A stretch of 42,131 nucleotides of DNA, from the NCBI GenBank assembly GCA_036382395.1, contig DASVHW010000109.1, positions 1 through 42,131 of the forward strand, read 5' to 3'. The DNA is from Candidatus Binatia bacterium. GTDB taxonomy: Bacteria > Desulfobacterota > Binatia > HRBIN30. This document shows positions 16,517-25,047 of this stretch, in pieces. The translations under genes were made by a program, and so were the position numbers. The notes beneath the pieces were generated by a model that saw only the letters and a program-made list of their open reading frames with translations, searched no databases and was not told where the DNA came from. Position 1 is the stretch's first letter; every line of letters begins with the position of its first letter.

Positions 16517-17838
16517 GGTGCCGCGCCGTCGTGACGGGGCTCGGCGTGGTTGCCCCCAATGCCAACTCCGTGTCGGGTTTTGAAGAAGCGCTACGACAAG
16601 GGCGTTCGGGTATCCGCGCCATCGAGCGGCTCGCGCAGCTGGGCTTCGCGTGCCGGGTTGCCGCTGTGCCACAGGGCATCGACACGATCGCAGCGTCGTA
16701 TTTTGGTGAAGACGAACTGATGGCCATGAACTCGAACCTCCGCTACGCGAGCATTGCGGCTGTCGATGCGTGGTGCGACGCAGGGCTGGTGCGTCCGCAC
16801 CCGGACGACGACATCGTGGATTGGGATGCCGGCGCCATGCTGGGCACCGGCATCGGCGGTTTGGATACAGTGGGTGAGAAGATCGTCCCGCTCACCGATG
16901 CCGGCAAGGTGCGCCGTCTCGGCAGCACAATGGTCGAGCAAGTGATGGGCAGCGGGGTCTCCGCCAAGGTGGCCGGCCTGCTCGCCCTTGGCAACCAGGT
17001 GACCACCAACTCCAGTGCCTGCTCCACCGGAACCGAGGCCATCGTGGAGGGCGCCCTGCGCATCCGGCACGGGTTGGCGACACGCATGCTGTGCGGTGGC
17101 TCGGAGGGATCGAGTCACTACATCTGGGCGGGCTTCGACGCCATGCGCGTGCTATGCCGCACGCACAACGACACACCGGAGCGCGCCTCGCGACCGATGA
17201 GCGCCTCGGCTGCCGGTTTCGTTCCGGGCGCCGGCGCTGGCGTGCTGCTGCTGGAGAGTCTGGAGAGTGCGTTGGAGCGCGGAGTGCGGATCTATGCGGA
17301 AGTGCTCGGTGTCGCGGTCAACTGCGGCGGCCAGCGCGGCGGCGGGAGCATGACCGCTCCCAATCCCGAAGGCGTTCGCCGCTGCGTCCGCAGCGCGCTG
17401 GCGGATGCCAACATCAGACCCGATGAAGTCGATGCCATCAACGGTCACCTCACGGCAACCGGCGCCGACCCGCGCGAGGTGCGCGCGTGGGCGGCGGCGC
17501 TGGAGCGCACACCGGAGCAGTTTCCGCCCATAGTGTCCACCAAGTCCATGATCGGGCACGCCCTCGGCGCTGCGGGCGCGATCGAAGCGGTGGCCGCGGT
17601 GCTGATGCTGCACCGCGGTTTCATTCATCCATCAATCAACTGCGAGGACGTGCACCCGGAAATTCTGCCGTACGCGGCCTCGATCCCGCACACGTTCCGC
17701 GTCATGCCCACGCTGCGCGTAATGGCCAAAGCCGGTTTCGGCTTCGGCGACGTCAACGCCTGCGTGATCTTTCGCAAATGGGACGAGTCAGACAAGGTTG
17801 AAAGGAGAGAAACGTATGCAGCAGACGGAAGTGCTTGA
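16513..17838 (+). CDS. Beta-ketoacyl-ACP synthase (FabF/FabB-like elongating KAS)
   Basis: This 441-residue elongating condensing enzyme extends acyl-ACP with malonyl-ACP. The Cys-His-His triad is complete: Cys170 in NSSACSTGTEA, His312 in INGHLTATGADP and His349 in TKSMIGHALGAAG, with the supporting Lys344. The second motif has HLTATG where housekeeping FabF/FabB enzymes usually show HGTST or HATST, an active-site neighbourhood difference. The ATG at 16513 overlaps the fabZ stop as ATGA. Partnered with FabA, it could be the enzyme that elongates cis-unsaturated acyl chains; FabF and FabB cannot be separated by eye here. Confidence 0.9.
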   Translation: MRCRAVVTGLGVVAPNANSVSGFEEALRQGRSGIRAIERLAQLGFACRVAAVPQGIDTIAASYFGEDELMAMNSNLRYASIAAVDAWCDAGLVRPHPDDDIVDWDAGAMLGTGIGGLDTVGEKIVPLTDAGKVRRLGSTMVEQVMGSGVSAKVAGLLALGNQVTTNSSACSTGTEAIVEGALRIRHGLATRMLCGGSEGSSHYIWAGFDAMRVLCRTHNDTPERASRPMSASAAGFVPGAGAGVLLLESLESALERGVRIYAEVLGVAVNCGGQRGGGSMTAPNPEGVRRCVRSALADANIRPDEVDAINGHLTATGADPREVRAWAAALERTPEQFPPIVSTKSMIGHALGAAGAIEAVAAVLMLHRGFIHPSINCEDVHPEILPYAASIPHTFRVMPTLRVMAKAGFGFGDVNACVIFRKWDESDKVERRETYAADGSA

Positions 17839-18064
17839 GAAGGTGGTGGAGATTCTCACCCCTTACGTCAAGAACGAGGCGGCGTTGACCGCCCTCACAC
17901 TGGAAACCAACATCCTCGATGACCTCAAGGTCAACTCGGCGCGGCTGGTCGACGTGGTGCTGGCCTTCGAAGACGAGTTCGGCATCGAGGTGGCTGATGA
18001 CGAAGTCGATACCGTCAACACGGTGGGCGACGCGGTACATTTGATTTGCACGAAGCTGCAGTAA
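17816..18064 (+). CDS. Acyl carrier protein with N-S-A attachment site
   Basis: This 82-residue acidic carrier protein holds the growing acyl chain on a phosphopantetheine arm. The attachment serine is Ser41 in DDLKVNSARLVDVVLAFED. Housekeeping ACPs have D-S-L here; this one has N-S-A, so the carrier belongs to a divergent subgroup. The preceding helix and the following FEDEFGIEVADDEVDTVNTVG segment are otherwise typical. The ATG at 17816 has an AAGGAGAG ribosome site about 7 bases upstream and lies inside the last 23 bases of the KAS gene. A phosphopantetheinyl transferase two genes downstream is the likely modifying enzyme. Confidence 0.9.
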   Translation: MQQTEVLEKVVEILTPYVKNEAALTALTLETNILDDLKVNSARLVDVVLAFEDEFGIEVADDEVDTVNTVGDAVHLICTKLQ

Positions 18065-18822
18065 GACTTCCTGACGAGCCGGTCGTGCCCCGGCGCCGGC
18101 GGCTCGCCCTCGTGCTGCAGCGGGAGATCGGTCGCGTCCTCGGGCCGGTGTGGATCCCCGTACTGGGCGGGCTGCTGCGCTTGTGGTTCGGCTACCGTAT
18201 CGAGCGGTTGGCCGACACCCGGCGCGCGTACCGGCGCATCTGGCGTGAAGTCGACGGGCCGTTGCTGATCTGTGCAAACCACCTGACGATGATTGACTCC
18301 GCCATCATCGCCTGGGCGCTCGGGTCTCCGTGGTGGTACGTGCGGCACTTCTCGGCCCTGCCGTGGAACATGCCGGAGCGGAACAACTTTGCCCGCTCAC
18401 TGCTGGCGCGGATGCTGGCTTACATCATGAAGTGTCTCCCGGTGACCCGCGGTGGGCCGCGCACCGAGGTGATGCAGGTGGTGCACTCGTTCATTGCGGT
18501 GTTGGCGAACGGCCATGTCGGTCTGATCTTTCCGGAAGGTGGCCGGAGCCGGACGGGCCGCGTCGACATCGAGCGCGCCGCGTATGGGGTCGGGCGCATC
18601 GTTCGTGAGCTACCGGGCTGCCGGGTGCTCTGCGTGTATCTGCGCGGCGCCCACCAAACAGACTTTTCGGACCTGCCGGCGCACAACGAGCGCTTTGGTG
18701 TTGCGGTGCGGCTCATTGCGCCGACATCTGCGGTCAACGGCCTCCGCGGCGATCGCGAAATCACACGGCGCATTGTAGAAGAGCTGGCGGATATGGAGCG
18801 GCAGTACTTCGATGGTCGGTAA
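18046..18822 (+). CDS. PlsC-like acyltransferase
   Basis: This protein of up to 258 residues is a glycerolipid-type acyltransferase that moves an acyl chain onto a lipid acceptor. The catalytic HX4D motif is His79-Asp84 in ICANHLTMIDS, and the acceptor-binding motif is FPEGGRSR at about 162-169 (Glu164, Gly165). A hydrophobic stretch at about 32-50 could anchor it in the inner membrane. The start is uncertain: TTG at 18046 overlaps the ACP gene, while a GTG at 18085 would give 245 residues. It could use the acyl-ACP made by the cluster directly to build a phospholipid or a special lipid. Confidence 0.85.
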   Translation: MHEAAVRLPDEPVVPRRRRLALVLQREIGRVLGPVWIPVLGGLLRLWFGYRIERLADTRRAYRRIWREVDGPLLICANHLTMIDSAIIAWALGSPWWYVRHFSALPWNMPERNNFARSLLARMLAYIMKCLPVTRGGPRTEVMQVVHSFIAVLANGHVGLIFPEGGRSRTGRVDIERAAYGVGRIVRELPGCRVLCVYLRGAHQTDFSDLPAHNERFGVAVRLIAPTSAVNGLRGDREITRRIVEELADMERQYFDGR

Positions 18823-19453
18823 CGACGTGGTCGATCTCGCGGATCAGGACTGCCAGCCAGGGAGAACTCACCCGCGGTTCGACCGCCGGGTGTTCAGCCC
18901 CAGTGAACTGTGCCTGATCCAGACTAGCTCGGCGCCGGTACGCATGCGCTGGACCCTTTGGGCCGCGAAAGAGAGCGCCTACAAGCTGTTACGTAAGCTC
19001 GATCCTAACCTCGGGTTTGCACCGTCCCGGTTTGTCGTGCAACTGGATCGTGTGGCTCGCGCTGATGTCCGCTTTCTTGGCGAGGTAGACGGTGACGGGT
19101 CGACAACCGGAACCGTCGTGCGTGGTAACCGATGCGTATCCTTCCGTGCAATCGCAGACGCTGAGGCACTCCACGTCATTGCGACGTGCCATCGCGGGCA
19201 GAGCCGGCGGCTGCTGGCAGGGGTGGCGGAGGCAAGCGCCGAGTCTCCCAGCAGCGCTGTGCGGCGCATGGCGATTGCTGCGATCGCAGCGGCGCTGGGT
19301 GTGGCCCCCGGAGAACTGAGCGTCGTGCGCGAGGCGCGGATACCGCGGCTGCGGCGAAATGGAGAGCCGGTGCCGATCGATTTGTCATTGTCGCACCACG
19401 GTCGCTTCGTGGCCTTTGCCGCCGTGGATTCTCTTCGATGGAGCGCGGCGTGA
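18812..19453 (+). CDS. 4'-phosphopantetheinyl transferase
   Basis: This 213-residue enzyme attaches the phosphopantetheine arm from CoA to the carrier-protein serine. The two signatures are GNDVVDL (residues 3-9, with Asp5 and Asp8) and WAAKESAYK (50-58, with Glu54 and Lys58), which bind Mg2+ and CoA. The C-terminal SLSHHGRFVAFAAVD matches the second half of Sfp-like pseudodimers. It is longer than AcpS (about 120) and shorter than Sfp (about 224), so it is nearer the Sfp side. The ATG at 18812 overlaps the acyltransferase stop by 11 bases. Its presence makes the cluster self-sufficient for activating its ACP. Confidence 0.85.
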   Translation: MVGNDVVDLADQDCQPGRTHPRFDRRVFSPSELCLIQTSSAPVRMRWTLWAAKESAYKLLRKLDPNLGFAPSRFVVQLDRVARADVRFLGEVDGDGSTTGTVVRGNRCVSFRAIADAEALHVIATCHRGQSRRLLAGVAEASAESPSSAVRRMAIAAIAAALGVAPGELSVVREARIPRLRRNGEPVPIDLSLSHHGRFVAFAAVDSLRWSAA

Positions 19454-22400
19454 CGCGTGGTCCGATCCACTGCCTTGGCATCGTCAATCGTGGCGAGGCC
19501 GCGATGCGCTGTCTGCGTGCGGTCAAGGCGCTGCGGGCCGCGGAGCGGAGCACGCTGAGGGCACTCGCATTATACACCGAGATCGACCGTGATGCGCCTT
19601 TTGTCCGGCACGCCGACGTGGCGGTCGCGTTGCCGACACGCGGCGGTGGCGTCGGTGCCTACCTCGATCACGACCGGGTCATGGATGCGCTGCGACGGGG
19701 CGGAGCGGACGCCGTGTGGCCGGGATGGGGTTTCGTGGCAGAGGATCCCGACTTTGCCGATCGTGTGGTGGGCGAGGGCCTGCGGTTTCTGGGGCCGAGC
19801 GGCGCCACCATACGAAAGATCGGCGATAAGATCGCCGCCAAGCGGTTGGCGCAGCGCGCCGGTATCCCGGTGGCCGCCTGGAGCGGTGGCGAAGCTGCGG
19901 ACGCGGATACGGCTCTGCTGCATGCTCGCGATTTGGGCTACCCGCTAGTCATCAAAGCCGTGGCCGGGGGTGGAGGACGCGGCATTCGCATGGTCACCGC
20001 CGAGGCCGAACTCGCGCCGGCCTTTCAAGCCGCCACGGCAGAATCCCATGCTGCCTTTGGTGACGGCCGACTGTTTCTCGAACGACGTATTGTGGGTGGC
20101 CGTCATATCGAAGTCCAGATCGCCGGCGATGCATACGGTCGCGTGCTCGCGCTCGGGTGCCGCGACTGCTCGGTACAGCGCCGCCATCAGAAGGTAATCG
20201 AAGAGGCGCCACCATCGGGCCTGTCGTCGGCGGAACTGGAGAGGTTGGAAGCGGCGGCGGTGCACTTGGCCATGCTCGTCGGGTATTGCGGCGTCGGCAC
20301 CGTCGAGTTTCTCGTGACCGCGGCGGGGTTTTATTTTCTCGAGGTCAACCCGCGGCTCCAGGTCGAGCATGGGATCACGGAAGCCACCACGGGAATCGAC
20401 CTGGTGCAGCTGCAGATTCGTATCGCGCGTGGTGAGCCGCTGCCAGCGGTGGCGCCGCCGTGCCGCGGCGTGGCCATCGAGGCGCGTGTGTGCGCGGAAG
20501 ATCCGGATGCCGGTTTTCTTCCCGCTCCCGGGCGTGTCGTCCGTTTCGATCCGCCGCTCGCCCCGGCGGTGCGGGTGGATACCGGCGTTGTGGCGGGCAG
20601 CATCATCCCCGCCGATTTCGATTCGCTGGTTGCCAAGGTCATTGCCACCGGTGACACGCGGGAGGAAGCGCGGGTGCGGCTGGTGTGCGCGCTCAGCGAC
20701 CTCGAGCTGGTGATTGCTGGCGGCGCCACCAACAAGGGCTATCTCCTCGATCTCCTCGCCGCGCCGGAGTTCTGTGCCGGGAAGATCGATACCACGTGGC
20801 TCGAGCGCTGGGCCGCCGTACGGGCGCGTGACCAGTTTGCGGTCGAGGCGCTGATGGTGGCCGCAATTTTAGCCTACCAACAAGCCCGCCATGCGGCGCG
20901 GTTGAATTTCTACGCCGACACGGCGAATCTCCTGCTGTGGCGTGTGCCGCCGTCAAGCGGGCAGCAAATCGACCTCCGATACAGCGGTGAGCCATACCAG
21001 CTGCAGGTGTTTGCCCTCGGCGCCTGGCGCTATCGTGTTTGTCTCGATGGGCGTGCCGTCACCGCTACGCTGCGTGAAGACAGCCCGCATGCGGCGCGAC
21101 TGGTGCTGGGCGCACAGAGACTGCGGGTGCTGTACGACGTCAGCGAGGCCAGTGTGCGGGTGGAGGTCGAGGGACGCCCGCACCGTTTCGGAAGGCAAAC
21201 CGCCGGCCAGGTTTGTGCGGGCACGCCGGCGCTGGTGATTGCGCTGCACGTTCGACCCGGTGACCCGGTGGCGGCGGGGCAGCCGATCGGCCTGCTGGAA
21301 GCGATGAAGATGGAGCTCGCCGTGCACGCACCGGTAGCTGGGGTGGTCAAGGAGGTCCGCGTGCGCCAAGGCGAGCAGGTGGCGGCCGGCGACGTGCTGC
21401 TGGTGATCGATCCCACCGCGGACACGGCCACCGACGAACCCGGTGCGCAGTTGCGGCTGCCTGACTATCCCGACCCGCTCGCGCTGTTCTTCCCGCTGGA
21501 CGCGGGCGAGCCGCCACAGACGCCGGACTTTCGGGCAGTTGATTGTGCGGAGGCGGCAGCCCGGCACGCCGCTGTCGCCGCCGAGCGCGAGGAAATCCGG
21601 AGTCTCCTGCTTGGTTACGACGCCGACGCTCACCGCGGCGAGCTGCTCTTGTCCCTGCTCGACGCCGCGCTGCCGGACGGGTTGTCCGAGACCTTCCGGC
21701 GCGAGCTGGCGGAGATTCGGAACGAGTTGACCGCATTCGCGGACATTGAGCAGCTGTTCATTCGCACCCCACGTCTGGCCGCATCGGGCGTGCTGCGGCC
21801 GTCAAACGAGGCGCGGCTGCGCACCTTTGTCCGCCGCCTGCGGGCGGGCGGCGCGGGTCTAGCCGAAGGCTTTCTGGCGCTGTTACGGAAGGCGCTACGG
21901 CATTACGGGGTTCCGGATCTTTCTCCGAGCGATGTCCTGCAGCGTGCCTTGCTGCGGTTGCTGGCGTCGCAGCGTGCGTCCGAGTTGCGCCACCGCCTGG
22001 TGATGGGCGTCATGCGCCGCGTGGTTGCACTGGCGCGCTCTGGCGTTGCGCTCGACGATGACCGTGCGCTGGCAAAGGCGCTGGCGCGCATAGCGCGCAT
22101 GCGCGGGCAGGTGCCCGATGCCTTGGCCGACGCTGCGATTGAAGCGCAGCATGTCATCTTCGAAGCCCCGACACTCGAGCGCCAACACGCCCGCCGGGGA
22201 CAGCCACTGTCCGCCTGGCTCACGGGGGCAGAGGCTTCTTTCCGCGAGCCGCCCGAAGCCGTGCTGCGCCAGCTTGCCGCCGCGCCGCGCGCCGTCTTCG
22301 CTCGCGTGGAGGGGTGGTTCGACGATACCGATCCGCGCCGCCGCGCCGTGGCCGTGATGGCCACCTTGCGGCGACTGTACCCTGCGAGCGTTCCTCTGGC

Positions 22401-25047
22401 AGGCGTGGCGCCGCCTCGACGCCAGGCTGCGGTGCAACGGATCGAGTTCCCCGACGCCCGCGTCATCGTCGGCGGCGCGTGCGACCGCGAGGCCGTCCGT
22501 CAGACGCTCGAGCGGCTGTGTGACTGGGCATCCCGCGAGACACTACCGCTGGAGGCGATCGAGCTGATCGTGATTGCGCCTGTCCTGCAGGCCCTGGTCG
22601 ACGCAGAGACCGGCCATGGTAAGAGCCCTGGGCCTGACGAACCGGACGCGTTCTCGGAGATCGCCCTGCTGTCCTCCCTGCCAGCGCGCCGTTTGACGGT
22701 GACCCTGCTGACACCCGGCGCAGCCATGGTACACCGGACGTTTGTCGCATCACCGCAGGGTGTGGTGGAGCGGCGCGATCTCCACGGCATACACCCAGAG
22801 ACGGCGGCTCGCATTGATCTCGACCGCCTCGCCCGCTTCGATCTTGAACGCCTCGACAGCTCGGAGGACATCTACAGTTTCTATGGTCGAAGCCGTGAGG
22901 TACCAGGCGACGAGCGGGTCTTCGTCCTGGCCGACGTGCGGGGACCGCTCGAGGACGAGCCGGACGCGTTCCTCCAGGTGGCGACGTTCGAGCGCGCCTT
23001 CGATGCGGCCACCCGGGCACTACGCGCAATCCTGGGGACGCGCGATCAGCGGCGGCGCTTGCACTGGAACCGGATCGCGCTGTTCGTTGCACCCGAGGTC
23101 TCGCTCGATGCGGCGACGGTCGAGCGCATGGCGCGCCGTTTGGCCCCGGCCACGCGGCACCTCGGATTGGAGAAGGTTGTCGTGCGCTTGCCGGTGATCG
23201 ATCGCCATGTCCTGGGCGAGCGCGCACGCACGGTTGAGATCGTCATCGCCGATCCCACCGGCAGCCGCATAGCGACTACGTGGCGCGAGCCGCATCGGGA
23301 GCCGCTGCGGCCAGCGAGCGACTACGAGCGCAAGGTGGCGGAGGCCCGGCGGCGCGGGGTGATCTACCCGTACGAAATCCTGCGTCTGCTGACTGGCGGT
23401 TCGGGTGGAAACGGGCGCTACGATACGACGGCTGGGGACTTACCGAGCGGTAGGTTCGAAGAGTATGACCTTGACCAGACCGCCGTGCCTGTGGCGGCCG
23501 TCAGTGTCACCGGTCGGCCGTACGGACTGAACACCGGCTCGGTAGTTTTCGGGATCATCTCGACGCCGATCGACAAGGTGCCCGAGGGCATGCGGCGGGT
23601 GCTGCTTCTTTCCGATCCCACAGTCGGCATGGGCGCGCTCGGCAAGGAAGAGTGCGACCGCATCGTAGCTGCCATTGATCTCGCCGAGCGCTTACGGCTC
23701 CCTGTGGAGTGGTTGCCGGTGTCGAGCGGCGCGCGCATTGCAATGGACAGCGGGACGGAGAATTTGGACGCGACGGCACGCGTGGTGCGCCGCATTGTCA
23801 CCTTCACGCAGGCGGGCGGTGTCATCCACGTGATCGTGCATGGCGTGAACGTCGGTGCGCAGAGCTACTTCAACGCACTCAGCACGATGCTCATGCACAC
23901 GCGTGGCGTGCTGATCATGACCCCGGGTGCCTCGATGGTCCTGACCGGCCGTGCGGCGCTGGAAGCCTCCGGGGCGGTCTCTGCGGAGGACGAAGTCGCG
24001 ATCGGCGGCTTCGAGCGGATCATGGGGCCCAATGGGGAGGCGCAGTATTACGCCCATAGCCTGGTCGACGCCTACCGCATCCTCTACCAGCACTACGGTT
24101 ACACGTATGTGGTTCCGGGCGAGCATGGGCCGCGGCCATGGGCGACCACCGATCAGACAGGTCGCCCCGTGACGGAGATGCCGTTCGATCCACAGGACGG
24201 CCAGGAGTTTCGCACGGTGGGGGACGTCTTCAACGACGGTATCAACCCGGGACGCAAGCGGCCGTTTGCGATGCGTGCGCTGATGCGGGCCTTGATCGAT
24301 CAAGACGGCGGCCAGCTCGAGCGCTGGCGGGCGATGACCGGTGCGGAGATGGCGATCGTTTGGGATGCGCACCTCGGCGGGCATCCCGTCTGCCTGATCG
24401 GAATCGAAAGCCAGAACCTGCCGCGCGAGGGCTACCGGCCGCTGGACGGGCCCGCCACCTGGAGCGGCGGCACACTGTTCCCGCTGTCGTCGAAGAAAGT
24501 GGCGCGTGCGTTGAATGCTGCCAGCGGCAATCGGCCGGTGGTGATCCTGGCAAATTTGTCTGGCTTCGACGGCTCACCGGAATCCATGCGCAAGCTGCAG
24601 CTCGAGTACGGCGCCGAGATTGCGCGCGCGGTGGTGAACTTTCAGGGGCCGCTGCTGTTCGTGGTGGTCTCCCGCTACCACGGCGGGGCCTACGTGGTGT
24701 TCTCCCAGGCGCTCAACGACCAACTGTACGCTGCGGCGCTGGAGGGCTCGTACGCCTCGGTCATCGGCGGCTCCGCGGCAGCTGCGGTGGTCTTCCCGCG
24801 CGAGGTGCGGGCGCGCGCGGCGGCCGACCGACGCATTGCCTGGCTCCGCATGACCGGCGCGCCGCGCGAGGCCCTCGAGCGGACAATGGAAATCGTCATG
24901 CTTGAGAAGCGGGCAGAACTGGCCGCCGAGTTCGATGCGGTGCATACCGTCGAGCGCGCCCGAGACGTGGGCTCGCTCCAGAGCATTATTCCCGCCAGCG
25001 AGCTACGGCCGCACCTGATCCGGCTTCTGGACGGAGGGACTAGATGA
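19438..25047 (+). CDS. Single-chain acyl-CoA (acetyl-CoA) carboxylase, eukaryote-like domain order
   Basis: This roughly 1869-residue multidomain enzyme would make malonyl-CoA from acetyl-CoA, bicarbonate and ATP. Biotin carboxylase spans about 5-470: the ATP-grasp glycine loop GGGGRGIRM is near 177, and the signature EVNPRLQVEHGITEATTG starts at 302. The biotin carrier domain carries EAMKMEL with the biotinyl lysine at about 624. A central region (about 660-1290) of unknown internal function follows, then the carboxyltransferase (about 1320-1869) with SSGARIAM, MTPGASMVLTGR and YHGGAYVVFSQALN. Most bacteria encode these parts as separate proteins; this order is that of eukaryotic ACC (BC, BCCP, central, CT). 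ATG at 19438 overlaps the previous gene by 16 bases; GTG at 19450, with a GGAG 6 bases upstream, is an equally good start. Confidence 0.88.
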   Translation: MERGVTRGPIHCLGIVNRGEAAMRCLRAVKALRAAERSTLRALALYTEIDRDAPFVRHADVAVALPTRGGGVGAYLDHDRVMDALRRGGADAVWPGWGFVAEDPDFADRVVGEGLRFLGPSGATIRKIGDKIAAKRLAQRAGIPVAAWSGGEAADADTALLHARDLGYPLVIKAVAGGGGRGIRMVTAEAELAPAFQAATAESHAAFGDGRLFLERRIVGGRHIEVQIAGDAYGRVLALGCRDCSVQRRHQKVIEEAPPSGLSSAELERLEAAAVHLAMLVGYCGVGTVEFLVTAAGFYFLEVNPRLQVEHGITEATTGIDLVQLQIRIARGEPLPAVAPPCRGVAIEARVCAEDPDAGFLPAPGRVVRFDPPLAPAVRVDTGVVAGSIIPADFDSLVAKVIATGDTREEARVRLVCALSDLELVIAGGATNKGYLLDLLAAPEFCAGKIDTTWLERWAAVRARDQFAVEALMVAAILAYQQARHAARLNFYADTANLLLWRVPPSSGQQIDLRYSGEPYQLQVFALGAWRYRVCLDGRAVTATLREDSPHAARLVLGAQRLRVLYDVSEASVRVEVEGRPHRFGRQTAGQVCAGTPALVIALHVRPGDPVAAGQPIGLLEAMKMELAVHAPVAGVVKEVRVRQGEQVAAGDVLLVIDPTADTATDEPGAQLRLPDYPDPLALFFPLDAGEPPQTPDFRAVDCAEAAARHAAVAAEREEIRSLLLGYDADAHRGELLLSLLDAALPDGLSETFRRELAEIRNELTAFADIEQLFIRTPRLAASGVLRPSNEARLRTFVRRLRAGGAGLAEGFLALLRKALRHYGVPDLSPSDVLQRALLRLLASQRASELRHRLVMGVMRRVVALARSGVALDDDRALAKALARIARMRGQVPDALADAAIEAQHVIFEAPTLERQHARRGQPLSAWLTGAEASFREPPEAVLRQLAAAPRAVFARVEGWFDDTDPRRRAVAVMATLRRLYPASVPLAGVAPPRRQAAVQRIEFPDARVIVGGACDREAVRQTLERLCDWASRETLPLEAIELIVIAPVLQALVDAETGHGKSPGPDEPDAFSEIALLSSLPARRLTVTLLTPGAAMVHRTFVASPQGVVERRDLHGIHPETAARIDLDRLARFDLERLDSSEDIYSFYGRSREVPGDERVFVLADVRGPLEDEPDAFLQVATFERAFDAATRALRAILGTRDQRRRLHWNRIALFVAPEVSLDAATVERMARRLAPATRHLGLEKVVVRLPVIDRHVLGERARTVEIVIADPTGSRIATTWREPHREPLRPASDYERKVAEARRRGVIYPYEILRLLTGGSGGNGRYDTTAGDLPSGRFEEYDLDQTAVPVAAVSVTGRPYGLNTGSVVFGIISTPIDKVPEGMRRVLLLSDPTVGMGALGKEECDRIVAAIDLAERLRLPVEWLPVSSGARIAMDSGTENLDATARVVRRIVTFTQAGGVIHVIVHGVNVGAQSYFNALSTMLMHTRGVLIMTPGASMVLTGRAALEASGAVSAEDEVAIGGFERIMGPNGEAQYYAHSLVDAYRILYQHYGYTYVVPGEHGPRPWATTDQTGRPVTEMPFDPQDGQEFRTVGDVFNDGINPGRKRPFAMRALMRALIDQDGGQLERWRAMTGAEMAIVWDAHLGGHPVCLIGIESQNLPREGYRPLDGPATWSGGTLFPLSSKKVARALNAASGNRPVVILANLSGFDGSPESMRKLQLEYGAEIARAVVNFQGPLLFVVVSRYHGGAYVVFSQALNDQLYAAALEGSYASVIGGSAAAAVVFPREVRARAAADRRIAWLRMTGAPREALERTMEIVMLEKRAELAAEFDAVHTVERARDVGSLQSIIPASELRPHLIRLLDGGTR

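Noticed and set aside
12805-19453. Aryl-polyene biosynthesis cluster
   Set aside because: The KAS, FabG, dehydratase, ACP and acyltransferase mix is similar, but no ammonia lyase, chain-length-factor-like KAS or adenylating starter enzyme is present, and a true FabA with an enoyl reductase points to fatty acids.
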